64,000 nt of DNA from Sternotherus odoratus (taxonomy: Eukaryota; Chordata; Testudines; Kinosternidae), in assembly GCA_032164245.1 (NCBI GenBank), contig JAVMKO010000003.1, forward strand, positions 93,495,890-93,559,889. Direction: 5' to 3'. Both the position numbers and the translations under genes were made by a program. The notes under the pieces were generated by a model. That model searched no databases and was not told where the DNA came from. It worked only from the letters and a program-made list of their open reading frames with translations. Position 1 is the first letter of the stretch. Every line of letters begins with the position of its first letter. Below are positions 48,905-60,778 of the stretch, in pieces.

Positions 48905-49080
48905 AGAATTAACCGTAATAATATAAATTAAAGGTTATTTTGTCCAACTCCCTGCTGATGAAAACTTGTTCTCTATAGTGTATTTTGAAGAGCTTTATTC
49001 AATCTGGCTTCAAATGGGAAGTAACTGAGGTTCCAACGCTTCCTTTGGGATGCTACTACACAGTCTAAGAGGAATCATTG
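48905..49080 (-). repeat. Decayed CR1/L3-like 3' fragment
   Basis: Words such as TTTGTCCAACTCCCTGCTGA and GAGGTTCCAACGCTTCC resemble the antisense 3' coding end of CR1-family LINEs. Strongly diverged. Confidence 0.4.
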
Positions 49081-49800
49081 TTAGTTAGATCTAGTTGCAA
49101 AATATTGATGGAAACAGTTTTTTCCATCAGAAATTGCCACTTTTGAGGAAAAACAATATTTTTTTTCAAAATTTTAATCGTTTGACAAGTTTTTATTTGG
49201 AAAATAGGAAAGAATTCAAAAATGTTGAAAAATACAGTTTTGATACTTTTGGAACACTTTTTTTGTTTTGAAATTATTCTATTTTAAATTCTATTTTACA
49301 TAAATATCAAGGTCCAAAATCAAAATGAATGTTTTGAATTTATCGAAATGTTTTGATTTACTCAAAACAATTTTGGGGGGGAATTTAATTTCACATAAAA
49401 ACTTTTTTTTTTTTTGCTTTTTGTCCCAATTCAGACCCCTTTGAGATATGTAGAAATTATGAAATCTTGACAATTTTCATGGGTTGGATTCCCCCCTCCC
49501 CCCCCCCAGACAGCTCTGTCATTAGGAATACAGAGAAAGTGAACGGCACAATGTATTATTTGCTATCTAACATCCACTTTGTATTTCACAGCAATGCATT
49601 CCTCATCCACAGCATGAAGAATGTCTACATTTATAGGTATAGCAGCACTCTGAAAAAAAAACAACTCAAAAAGCAAAACAGATTCCCAATACTTTTTTTA
49701 TGTAGCTGCAACTATCACACTTTCCCAGCTATTTATATGGTCTTTCTCTGCTGGGCTGAAGTGTATAGCCAAAGCACTAGCCACTTATTTGAGGTAGGTA

Positions 49801-50249
49801 TGTGACGTTCCCCTCTGGTGTTATCTGGACCGGTGACCTGCTAGGTCACTCCAATCTTTGACTCTGGGAGCCAGCCTTACCCTGCTCTGTTGTGAGAACC
49901 ACTTCTCCTGGGCTATTTGCGCAAAGCCTCTGGCATGTAAGCTGCTCCTTGGGTTATGCAACCCAAAGACACTAGCCATTACCTCCGGTCCCAGACACAA
50001 CCCTAGGAATCTCCGTGTTCTAGTACCTGGGCTTGCTTTAAGCCATGAGGATACATTTTCAGCCTCATAACTATACACATTATAACATTACTGTAACGAT
50101 TACTATAACATCACTATCACCATACTCAGTGCATCATGAGCCTTTCGAAGACACCCAACATGACAAACTTTGCATTGGATATAACGCAATCATTTTATAA
50201 AGATGAACGTGGTGGTGTAGGGTGTTCCCCAGAGGTACAGAGTGTCACA
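49801..50249. mobile_element. Solo LTR with perfect 5-bp target duplication
   Basis: A 449-bp element from TGTGACGTTCCCC to AGAGTGTCACA. AGGTA stands immediately before (49796-49800) and after (50250-50254). Ends are TG...CA with a short inverted repeat (TGTGAC/GTCACA). No coding sequence. Orientation and family are not determined. Confidence 0.85.
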
Positions 50250-51456
50250 AGGTATTGGGCATTTGTCAGTACAGTATGGTATGTCATGTTGTTAGCAAAG
50301 ATTCTTGACCTAACTTAGCAGCAGCAATCAAACTCTCTCCATCATTATCTCTTATGTTAGGTCAAGTCCTCAATTACTGAACTACATTGTGAAATCCTGC
50401 TCCTTATTTCCTGCATCATATTTACTTTCCTCTTGTCTTTTTGGATGGTTTAGTTGCTATGGAGATACCATAATCTTAAAAGAAGTACTGAATTTTTTTA
50501 TTACTTTTCATGGGCAGAGCTTCAAGGACATTATTTCCATAGAGATTTCAATGCCCGATGTCCTTGGATTACTCCTTTGACGTGTTGTGCTCATCTTTCA
50601 TTTACAGGCTTTTTGCATCTTTATGTGAAAAACACTTGCAAGATGGTGGTGGAGTGCCTGCATGCTGAGAGAGGGAACTAATAGGGTTTCCACTCCAGTA
50701 AATAATTAGTCTGGCAGAAAAATATGCAGCCTCCCCAGAGTTCAACCAAGACTTTCTTCTTCAAGATGTTCTGAACCTTTAACAGTGTAATGTCGTTTAT
50801 AGTGGCTGCTTAGCTGTGCAATGGATTATTTCTTCTTAAGTGTCCTTTGCTTTTGTCCTACTGAATTTCATGCTATTCATTGCTGACCATTTATCTAGTT
50901 TGTCAAGATCATTTTGAACTCTAATCCTGGCCTCCAAAGAGCTTGCAGCCCCTTCCAGCTTGGTATCATCTGCAGACTTTCAAAGTGTACTGTCTATGCC
51001 ATTATCCAAATCATTATGAAGATATTGACTAGAACCAGACCAAGGACAGACCTCTGTGGGACTCAATTCAATATACCATTCAGGCTTGATTGTGACCCAT
51101 TGGTAACTATTCTCTGAGTATGGGTTTCCAAACACTATGCTTCCACTTTATAAACAGATTCATTTAGGCTATATTTCACTAGTTTGCTTACGAGAAGGTC
51201 ATGTTAAATGGTAGCAAAAGCCTTACTAAAGTTCAAATATATTACATCTTCTGCTTTCTACTTATCTACCAGGCTTGTTAACCTGTCAAAAGATATCAGG
51301 TTGGTTTGACATGATTTGTTCTTGACAAATCCATGTTGACAGGTATTTATCACCTTATTATCTTCTAGATGCTGACAAATTGATTGTTAATTTGCTTCAT
51401 TATCTTTCTGGGTTCCAAAATTAATCTGACTGATCTATAATTCCTTGAGTTGTCCT

Positions 51457-52682
51457 TGACATGCTGTCTGGAGTGTCTCATGACTGTGAGTGCCAATCTC
51501 AGTGCAGACTGTCAAAGCACATGGTAGATACCCCAAATTGGTGGTATGTTCCATAATTAGATTTCACCAACATAGTAACAAATGTGAACTTCTGAAGCAC
51601 TATATGCTAGACGTAGAGATAAATTGTCATTTACACCAAAAATCAAAAAATATTCAGGTTGCTGCCAGTCCCAAGAGATCAGTCACTTACCCCATATCAA
51701 TTTGTACCACATATCTTATACCAAAGACAATGCTGATAGCCAATCCTATAGTAAACTAACCAAAGATTTATTAACTTGGAAAAAGAAATGAGTTATTTAG
51801 AGGTTAAAGTGGCAACATATAAGCACAAATGAGTTAGTCTATTGCTCCAAAAGGTGAAGGACATGTAGTAATCTGTCCACTGAACGTCTTTTTGGACTAA
51901 AGCAGGTTGACCCTGGGGATCACTGCTTTTGTTTCTTAGCTCCAGCCCTTGTGAGAGTCCAAACAGAAAAGGTAACAAAGAGTCCTGTGGCACCTTAAAG
52001 ACTAACTAAAGTATTGAAGCATAAGCTGGACACTTCCACTGCTTGCATCCGACGCAGTGGGTATTAGCCCATGAAAGCTTATGCTTCAATACTTTAGTTA
52101 GTCTTTAAGGTGCCACAGGACTCTTTGTTACCTCTGCTATTCCAGACCAACACGGCTACCTCGCTGATTCTTGATAAACAGAAAAGAGATCCAGTTTCTC
52201 CTTATCAGGAATTTTTATCCCCCTTCACTCCAGAATCTAAGCTGATGGGGATGAGTTCATGTGCAAGGTCTCTCCTTCCAGGAAGGAGTTAGGAATTCAA
52301 GCAACCAAGTCTCTCCCCTTTGATGCTACACAGTACACATTTGCCTTCAATGGGCCATCTTTTGTGCCATATGAGTACTTTACCTTAATCAATGCTTCTT
52401 TTCCTTTTTGAGTTACACAGTTACAGAGGTTTACAATGCAAACATCAATACAACTTTATATCATTGGCTAGAGGGATTATAAGTGTGCTCAATATATGCA
52501 GCATCCTACAAGCAGTTCATAAAGTCTAAACACTGAATGCATTCTTATCAATTTAACATCTAATATCTATTTTGATAGTGCTAACATAGGTAAGCAAGAC
52601 TGGTTTCCAGCTCCCCAGTTGTAAATGTTCTGGGAGGCGTGAGGCCTCAGCATGAACTGGCACTTGGTCTGCCAGCATCACA
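51457..52682 (-). mobile_element. LTR element inserted in the old CR1
   Basis: Runs from TGACATGCTG to CAGCATCACA, which are inverted at 8 of 10 positions, with GTCCT on both sides (51452-51456, 52683-52687). TTTATT at 51767-51772 gives a minus-strand AATAAA. Without the nested PLE and one copy of that PLE's target duplication it is about 1.0 kb. No coding sequence; probably a solo LTR. The duplication restores a continuous CR1 sequence when the element is removed. Confidence 0.8.
51972..52175 (+). mobile_element. PLE tail insertion with perfect 58-bp inverted arms
   Basis: A 204-bp insertion flanked by AAACAGAAAAG (51961-51971 and 52176-52186). The plus-strand part runs GGACACTTCCACTGC, hammerhead-like hairpin, tail, CACGGCTACCTCGCTGATTC. 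In front of it stands an inverted copy of the tail: 51970-52027 and 52076-52133 are perfect reverse complements over 58 nt, counting two bases of chance overlap with the target, with a 48-nt spacer. Non-coding. Confidence 0.92.
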
Positions 52683-53115
52683 GTCCTTATTCCCCATTTT
52701 ATATATAGGTATTATATTTGCCCTTTTCCAGTCCTCTGGAATCTCTTCTGTCCTCCATGAGTTCTCAAAGTTAATCGCTAATGGCTCAGAGAGCTCTTCA
52801 GCCACTTTCTTAAGTATTCTAGACTAGTGTACTTCATCAGGTCCTGCTGACTTGAAGACATCCAACTAGTCTAAATATTTCTTAACTTATTCTTTTTGTA
52901 TTTTAGCCTCAGATCCTACCTCATTTATGCTGATGGTCACTATGTTGGTCATCCAATCACTGTAACCTTTTTGGTAAAATCTGAAGCAAAGAAAGTAAAA
53001 ACATTTAGCACTCGGATCATTGCTGCATCTTCTGTTGTCTTTCCCTCTTCATTGAGCAAACAGTCTTCTCTGTCCTTGGTCTTCCTCTTCCTTCTAAATG
53101 TAAATATTTTTAAAA

Positions 53116-54329
53116 TTGGTTGTTTGGGGAACTTGTGTCTGAGAAATCTATAAAATAAAGTTTCATTAGGAAGTGTATTTTATTTATACTGCATAGGGAA
53201 GTCTGATAATTTGTTTTCTTCCTGGGCCCTGTTTGCTAAACTAGGCAGGAATAACCTTATTGAATTTAATGCTGGATTCTAGTCTTAAACAGAAGAGAAA
53301 ATTCCTTAGCTATATTTTCCCAAGGCCTGTTTCCATTGCACCTATAAGAGATCAGATCCCTTCTGGTGCCTAGAAATACTGTAGCCTATAAGATTTAAGG
53401 GTTAACTGCTGTTAATACAAAGGCTGACAACTATTTTTCTACCACTGCCCAGCAGTAAGTGTCAGTTACAGATGCAGTTAGATGTACAGTACTATTTTTT
53501 TTATCGAATGATTGAATAAATCAGTAATTTTCCATGTACCTGAAGGCAAAGCAGTTAGACAAAACCGTTAATAAAAGTGAGTAATGAAGGACTATGAAGC
53601 AGTGTAATACTTATTAAATCTTAAAGTTACTGCACTGATTCTTAGCTTTCACAGACCTCAGGGAGTTAAAGGAAACGGGGGAAAGAAAAAAGTGAAATTA
53701 CAGAAAGTAAGTTGCATTAAACTCAGTCCTTTTAAATAAAGTTTGGATTTTGACTGATAGCAATAAATATATTAAAGTTTCAGTGATTATCAATCAATCA
53801 TGAAAATTAAAGTTAATTAAAGTTTATCTAACTTCTGAAGGTAGATTCATTTTCATAATGACAGTGAAAGAAGGAGCATATCAGCTATTGCAAACAAATT
53901 ACCTGAACTTGTCCTCACATGGGATGGCAACCCTTTTGGGGACATACACAGTTCTCCTTTTTAAATCAGATCAGCAAGAACATGCTCGAATGAATGAAAT
54001 AATCCTCCGAGTTTTTTAGGTTCTTTTCCCCCTCGAAGCACGTGTTGTCTCCCCACCCTCACGTTGCTCAAGATGCAGAACCAGGTATTTTAATTTGATA
54101 GCACCGTTCTCAATGCAGGACCAAAGAGGGCGGAAGAGTGCCTCTGAATCACCTCTAATCTCATTTTATACCTTCGGCTGGTTGGGGGCCAAACTGGGCA
54201 CCAGCATGACTTAGGCCAAATCAGGACTGCTTTTAATTTAAGACCTGTGGCTCCAAGAGGCTGTTTCAGCTGCAGAGACATCTAGAATTCAGGGGCATTC
54301 TGGTTTCATTCCCTCTTGTCTGTGACTAG
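53116..54329. other. No gene recognised
   Basis: AT-rich to 53930. From about 54080 to 54260 the sequence looks repeat-derived. It leads into the polypyrimidine tract before the candidate exon. Confidence 0.4.
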
Positions 54330-54407
54330 TCTTTACATCCGGGACAAAAAGGAAGAGGATGTGGAACGTGTGCAAATGGCTAAACTGGCATCACAACGCT
54401 TTGTGCA
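54330..54407 (+). CDS. Candidate internal coding exon, gene unknown
   Basis: A 78-bp stretch with a pyrimidine-rich acceptor (TTCCCTCTTGTCTGTGACTAG ends at 54329) and a strong donor, GTAAGT, from 54408. The length is a multiple of three. With the first base completing a previous codon, the frame is open and encodes about 26 residues of charged, helical character (LYIRDKKEEDVERVQMAKLA, then SQRFV). The composition differs from the surrounding repeats. A second frame is also open, so the coding claim is not firm. I do not recognise the protein, and I found no partner exon in the window. If real, the window is part of an intron-rich plus-strand gene. Confidence 0.35.
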
Positions 54408-55485
54408 GTAAGTGTTGGGCAAAGAAGCCCTAACATTGTCTAGGATCCGGATCACAGTACAAAGATATTGTAAGAGTGGGTACCCCAGTCTCTGTGCTCT
54501 TGAGTACAGAGAAAGGGACTCTTTATTACTAGACCGAATAACTCTAACTGCTTTCTAGTTAAGTTAATTCTCTACACTTCAAGACTCTTTCTTTTTACTA
54601 GTTGGGAACTTGGGGAACTACGGCTGCTATTATCTGAGTAGATATTTAAGGTCTTGGATTGGGGTACTCAGACTCTCTAAAATCTTAACTCTGTTTCCCT
54701 CTTTGAGAGCTAGAGGCAGACACCTGGAGGCTGTGTCACCTCCCCTCTCCTCTCTTCTCGCTGAAGAGAGAGAGACAGACGCTGTTTTTCAGATTATACC
54801 CTGAGCTGATCTTTTTTCTTACTTTCTTTCTTCTTCTTCTCTTCTCAGATTGGAAGCAGGGAAACCTTAAGGGAAGTAAACTAAATGTTTTATAACTACA
54901 AGATTTAATAAAGAAAAGAGCATAGAACATAGGCACAGTACAGCTTACAATTTAGAGTTTTCTAACTTTTCATCTGAAATGGACAGAGACACTTCAAATA
55001 GGCACAGGCTTAAGAAGTCAAAAGATCACTTACAGTCAGTTAAGTAGGAATATAAGAAGGAAAGTTGAGTCATCTCTACAGCTAGAGATGGGCTCCCGGA
55101 CCCTTGCTCATGTTGCATGGCAAGCTCAGACTGAAACTAACTCTAAAACCCCTCCCTCTCTCTCTCATGGCAGGGAAGCTCTTACGTCACTTGTTCTCAG
55201 GTAACATTAACCCTCTCCAGCACTTTACACTTATGACAGATATTAATACCCCTATTCTTCTAGGGGGGAAGTAATATAGTGTAATATGCTTCTGCTTCCC
55301 CATTAAGGGGGTTGCAGGTGGGTGTGGTGTGGAAGAGATACTTAGGAAGTAAGAGGACTGAAGCAAAGCCGCCTTCTTGTGGGTGGTGGTGTCTATTGTC
55401 AGTTTTAGGGGAAGCAGGAGCTGGTGTGAGGGCTCAGGAGGCATTAATTTTTTATTTTTTTTTGGAGTTTTGGACAATGTGGCCT
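54408..55485. repeat. Unclassified repeat-like block with pyrimidine-rich tracts
   Basis: 54470-55260 has the style of an antisense LTR (TTTAATAAAGAAAAGAGC near 54903, CTTATGACA near 55230), but ends and duplication are not clear. Pyrimidine-rich tracts lie at 54731-54760 and 54820-54845. Confidence 0.3.
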
Positions 55486-56459
55486 TGTTATGCTATACAG
55501 AGCACACGTGATCTTTTATAAGAGGAAGGCAATACGCCATACTTTATTAATAATACAAAGCAGTTAGCATATGCATTTCAGTCTCTCTCTCTCACACACA
55601 CACACACACCATGCACACAGTCCTGCCAGTTGATGTTTATAGTTACCAGTCTCTTGTTGTAGCTCGAGTCAATCTAATGGCCAGTTAGATTGATCACGAG
55701 TAAGAAGCTGGGGGGGGTCTCTGTTGGTCATGATGCTCGGAGGCTTTGCAGGACTGAACCCATAGTTTCATGGCAAAACACCCAAGTTTTATACCTGTAA
55801 ATTTCCATTTGAGTCCATGCATTTTGCAATGTCATCCTGTAATCATTAGTTCTTAAGTGGTGTTAATCTTGGGGTTTCCCCACTGTCATCCTTTGATGGT
55901 TATTGTCGGGTTTCCCATCAATCATCTTTTATTTGTTGTCTTGCCTTTGGAGGTGTTTGCTCACCTCTGAGGTAGTCAATGCTGCATAACATGTTTAGCA
56001 TCCGATACAATGAATGTTTTCTGATTGTCTCCTTGTCGCCTGGTCTTTTTAAGTCTCTCACTCTTCTTGACTCCCTTTGGATATTTGTGATGGCTTCATG
56101 CTTATCTCTTCCTGATGCATGCATTCCTCTTTCACACAAACAATCACACAATCTTTTACAAACATCTTTAAAGGTAGCAGAATACAGAATACATTGTAAA
56201 TTAAGCCTTGCTAAATCTTATAACTAAAACAATTTACATTGGGGGCTTCAGGCCCTCAACATTTCTTTAATCTATTTACCATAGACACAATACAAAATCC
56301 TGTCTCTTACTAACTAAACTTCGTAACAGGTCCTAATTGTAATGCATACTGGAAACATCACACAGTTTCAGACAGTCATTTATTTCTGTTATAGAATTAA
56401 ATGAAAGTTTACATCAATTCTTATAACTATTAGTACAATTATAAAATCCTGCTCCTACA
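55486..56459 (-). mobile_element. Solo LTR, class I ERV-like, copy B
   Basis: A 974-bp element, reverse complement of copy A (1169-2110), ending TGTTATGC on the left and CTCCTACA on the right. GCCT lies on both sides (55482-55485, 56460-56463), a 4-bp target duplication. Minus-strand TATAAAA is at 55787-55793 and AATAAA near 55543-55548, in correct order. No internal retroviral sequence. A (CT)n(CA)n microsatellite at 55581-55609 lies inside it. Confidence 0.88.
55787..55793 (-). promoter_or_regulatory. TATA box of LTR copy B
   Basis: TATAAAA on the minus strand, about 240 bp upstream of the AATAAA of the same LTR. Confidence 0.65.
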
Positions 56460-56543
56460 GCCTCACCCCATTCAAAGGCTGGTCCCTACTGGCCTTAAAA
56501 TCTTGAGCTGGAGCTCAAGGTCTAAAGCCCCCCTGACCCTCTC

Positions 56544-58205
56544 CAGGGGTCTCCAAACTTTTCAGCCCAAGGGCCACATTAACTATCAAATAGCAGTTCG
56601 GGGGCCGACAACACACTCGAGGTCCAAATAAAAAAGAATCAAAACATGGATGTTGTTTTTAATTATTTATTTAATATTATTTTATTCAGTTATTATTTAA
56701 TAACACATTGATACACTACACATGAACACCTGTATTAGTGGGAATGGTGAAATTGTTTCCTGGATGCCAGAATAGCAGACATTTCTGGCTTTAGATTTGA
56801 TGTCCCTAACATCAACAGTGACCTGAGATTATCATCGGACAAGTTTGTTCTCAAATTGTTCTTCACGTATTTCATTCTTGAAAATTTTTGTTCACACAGG
56901 TATGTTGTTCCAAAGATTAAAAGGTACCTTGATGCAAAAGTTTTGACATTAGGAAAGTCTTCCTTGGGCAAAAACTGGTAAAAACCCACCAGTCCTTCTT
57001 TGAACTTGTCCCTAAGGAGGTCATTTGCTTGCAACTCAATGACCTCCAGCTGCAGTTCATCTGGGCAACTGGTCACATCTGCTTCAAAGGGGTTTTGAAA
57101 CAGTCTCACTTCTTCTGCCTTTGAATCCAAGTCAGAAAACCGCCGCTGAAACTGCAGCTGGAGGTCTTTGATGATCTCGCATGCAAATGACGTGGGGAAC
57201 TCAGCTGTTACTTCAGCCATGAAGACCTTGCACTGCTGAAAGTGCGTCAAGTTGTTGGCCTGTACTTGTTCCAAAAACAAGACAAGTTTGGATCTGAAGG
57301 CCTTTAGGTTGTGTATAGATCAGAAACTAGATTTTCCTCTCCTTGTAGTTTTAGGTTCAGAAAATTTAAATGACTAGTTATGTCTGCAGCAAAGGCCAAT
57401 TTCCATACCCACTCTTCATCAGACATTAATGGCTGTGGCTTGCCTTTACTTTCCAGGAAGTCACCTATTTCCTTTCTTAACTTAAATACTCTGCTCAGAA
57501 CTTTCTCACAACTTAGCCATCTTACTGCTGTGTAATATGGTAAATCTTGCGATTCTGTGTCTGTATCTTTCAACATGTCTCTGAACTGTCTATGGTTGAG
57601 CCCATGTGACCTTATTAAATTCACCATCTTCACCACAGGATTCAGTACACTGCTAATGTCCACATATTTAGCACACAAAGCTTGCTGGTGAATAATACAG
57701 TGCAGGAACATTGGTTGTAGAATGTTTTTCTCATTACACATCTGCTTCACTTGTCCAACCAAGCCTTTCTTTATGCCACTCATGTTCTTTCCTCTATCAA
57801 CAGTCAGGCAACTGAGGTTAGTCCAGTCCAAGTTATAATCAGCAAATGTTTTTTTCAACTCATTGAATATATCCTCTCCGGTAACAGTGCCATACATGCT
57901 ATGTAGGGAAGCCAGCTCTTGTGTTATGTTCATGTCTTCATCCACACCTCTAATGAACACAAGCAGTTGAGAGGTGGAACAGCTGTCCAGCGATTCATCC
58001 ATTGCAATTGAAAAATGGCGAAACTACTGCGCGCCTCTATTTTAATTCGGTAAAAACATAACGTCCACGTAAGCGGCGGCTGATCTTGGCAGGATACACG
58101 TAAATTTCCGTAATTTTTTTCCGTAGACAAAAAGATCTCCACGGGCCGGATGAGAGGGCCTCGCAGGCCGCATCCGGCCCGCGGGCCATAGTTTGGAGAC
58201 CCCTG
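56544..58205 (-). mobile_element. hAT DNA transposon with transposase remnant
   Basis: A 1662-bp element with 16-bp identical terminal inverted repeats (CAGGGGTCTCCAAACT at the left, its complement ending at 58205). The flanking eight bases (56536-56543, 58206-58213) do not match, so the target duplication is lost or the end was rearranged. It encodes most of a hAT transposase on the minus strand. The CpG-rich right end (GGCCCGCGGGCC) is typical of the family. Confidence 0.88.
56735..58030 (-). pseudogene. hAT transposase, GTF2IRD2/ZBED-like, N-terminus missing and frameshifted
   Basis: About 415 residues in two frames: 58002-57304 (232 codons) and 57280-56735 (181 codons). Order of motifs: FSIAMDES (first candidate catalytic Asp), TVDRGKNMSG (second), a Cys-His segment HCIIHQQALC, AVRWLSCEKVLSRVFKLRKE, then the C-terminal hAT dimerisation domain with CEQKFSRMKYVKNNLR and DDNLRSLL (third acidic position). 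The family normally has an N-terminal BED zinc finger and about 600 residues; here a stop (TAG) stands just upstream of the first motif and that part is deleted. The frame breaks between 57304 and 57280 by a net one-base loss. It would have cut and joined DNA at the terminal repeats. Relatedness to GTF2IRD2-type proteins is from motif memory. The 62- and 70-codon frames near 58042-58230 are not part of it. Confidence 0.85.
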
Positions 58206-58769
58206 CGAGCCTGAGTTTCAAAATCCTCACTATTTTTAGTGCACTAGATCAACCCCCATTAGTGTGCATCTGTCTATCGAGGCTGGGAGGCACTTTTTCT
58301 GCTGCAGCATAGACAGACCCATATAATTCACTCCAATGGGAGCAGGTTCAAGCCCCTTGTGCTAAGCACCCATCATACTCTGTGAATCTTGTGTATATCA
58401 GTCAATTTCAGGTAAGATATAAATATTTCTCCAGCTGTTTGATTTTTATGTGGTGTACAACTTACATTAACATCACAGCAACATGCTCAGCTATTTCAGT
58501 TAATTTAAAAAATGTACTGGTAGCAGTATACTTGTAATCTAATGAATAAATGAGATCATTGCATTTTATCTTTCCAATCCTGGGATTGAAGATTGTGTAT
58601 TTTTTTTATGAGCACTAAGAAGGTGGAAGCTGATTAAGCTTCCTGTAGAAGTCAACATGATGAATTTTATAGTTTTCTGTCTGTTTTTTTAAACTAATTC
58701 AATTGTCTCATGATAAATTACTTTAAATAACTTGTCTGAAACAGTATATCTTCCTTCTTACAAGCTTCC
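58206..58769. other. No gene recognised
   Basis: AT-rich DNA after the transposon. Confidence 0.4.
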
Positions 58770-59290
58770 TGGTATTCAGATGTGCAGGTCTTGAATGTGG
58801 GCCCGCAGTTCCTCAAATTGCAACTGCCATCCCACAGCTCTCGGGAACCAGTACGGAAGGGAGCTAATGAAACTCTGACCCACAACAGGCTCCACCCACA
58901 GAGTTCCTGATTGGAGCAGATGTCTGGCCCCACCGATTGGCTCAAATGCCCTATTTAAGCCAGAAGGAGGCATAGGAAGCTGGCCAAGCAACCTTCTGCT
59001 GCACTGGATCGTGACTCTGGTTTAAATTTTGGTGCTGTTATCTGACTCTGACATTTGGTTTGACCTCTGGCACTGTTTCCTGACTCCAGCTCAACATCTG
59101 ACCCTTGGTATGACTTCTGACACTGATTCAAGCTCTCCCATTGGCATGACTCCTGAATCTGACTGCGGCCCTGACCCTTGGTGTGATCCTGATTCAGACT
59201 GCAGCTCTGAGTCTGGCTTTGGCTACTGGCGTCCAACCCTGGCTCCTGCCACTAGACCTAACAGTCCATGCCCTGGTCCCTACACTATAC
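58770..59290. repeat. Repeat with degenerate short tandem units
   Basis: 58790-59000 resembles promoter-like repeat sequence (CCCTATTTAAGCC near 58951). From 59040 to 59220, CTGACTCTGAC/TGACCCTTGG words recur at roughly 35-40 bp spacing. The frames on both strands over this part reflect the tandem units. Confidence 0.5.
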
Positions 59291-60778
59291 AAGGTATTAT
59301 ATATGCATGAGATCAACAGACAGAAATGCTTTGGGATGCTTAAGTTCACTTAGCGGTAGAGATGACACATTTTATAAACAGTTTCACAATATACTTGAGG
59401 ATATAACCTGCATCCCATGCCCCTGTCTCAGAACTGAGTCTCAGGTAGCACTCGTACCATATACATCATATCAGAGATAGGGAACTACTGAAATTATTAT
59501 CTTGGCCATTGATTTCCATTCCCTCCCCTTCCCTTTCTTGGGCTAGAACTATTCTCTTTGATGTAACGAAGTATTCAAGTATCTTTCTCACTTCTAAGGA
59601 ACACAGCTACTCCTTTTTTAGCAAAATGAAATCCATGACAGCAGACATAACTAGGTATCTAGGTAGTTTTATATGCCTGCAAATTGCTCAAATTCTGTAA
59701 GTAATCCAGAGTTCATCATACACACCCAAACCTCTGAGGTCTGAATGTTCAATATGAGTGGAAGTGGTTAAGGCTCTGCAAACAGTGACAGGACCTGATT
59801 GTGGCTGAGATTAATAATTCATAAATCAAATGTTCTGGAATAAGCTTTCTTTCTTTCATTAATGGTTCATAAAGTTACAAATTACATTTGTAAGGCTGTT
59901 CGCTGAACATATTCAGGTGGCAAATGGCTATAAATTAGATATTGTCTCACCATTAGATTAGTGTGAGAGGCATAGTATTTTTACAATATTCATACCTCCT
60001 ATCCAGCCAAGAGATTCAACTGATCATATTCATAGAAATAAAGGCCAATTACCAATAAAGGGTGTTCTTTGTTCATCTTTCGCCCCAGGACCCAGGCGTA
60101 TATGGAGATTTGTACCCACGCAAATTATAGAAATGTTGTTGAGAATTCATGACATCTGAGATCCTCAGATTTGTTTATTTTTTTGCACTCCTACAATGTT
60201 AATTGCAATCTTTAGGTGGTCCTTAGCTGTGGCCCAGTATGACCAAGTTTCCTACCAGGAATAAACTTTGTATAACAAATTTAACAGCCCGTTAAAACTG
60301 TAGTTAAAAATAATGGAAACTCTCCTGAGCACCTTTGACAATAACAAAAAGATTACCCTCATAACTTGGAAGCAGCTCAGAAGGGCAAAACCTGATTTTT
60401 TGAGGAAGGAGAGTTGAAGGGAGTGGAGAGAAAGATATTGTGTTTTTTACTGAATCTTTGTTACACTGAAATCCTTTTTATTTGGAAACTCATTTCCAGC
60501 TGAAGCTCAATTTCCAGAGTGATTTGCAGCGATCCTAGTTAAAGAACTAAGCTTTACAGTACATGCTGTACAAAACACAGAATTTGAAGAAATTAAAATG
60601 TCATGGTGCAGAAGTGAAGAGGGTGCAGAGTATATGAAGATGCTCACTTCCTGCTTTTAGTGCCTCGTATATGCTCAGAAGTTAGCAGCTGTGACTGTTG
60701 ATAATAGGCAGGAATGGCAGATTTCAATGGCCTAGATTAGCAGACTGCAAAAGAAGGTGAGCTGAACAGGAAGCAAGG
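59291..60778. other. No gene recognised
   Basis: AT-rich DNA, no recognised feature. Confidence 0.4.

Larger units (their letters stand above)
50866..53115 (-). mobile_element. Old CR1 (L3-like) LINE, split by an LTR
   Basis: Two minus-strand pieces (50866-51456 and 52683-53115) that together follow the reverse transcriptase region of an older CR1 lineage, e.g. TTGGTATCATCTGCAGACTT and TTGACAAATCCATG on the left and CCAGTCCTCTGGAATCTC and TCAGGTCCTGCTGACTTGAA on the right. The reading frame is full of stops. The break is filled by an LTR flanked by GTCCT on both sides. Confidence 0.85.
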
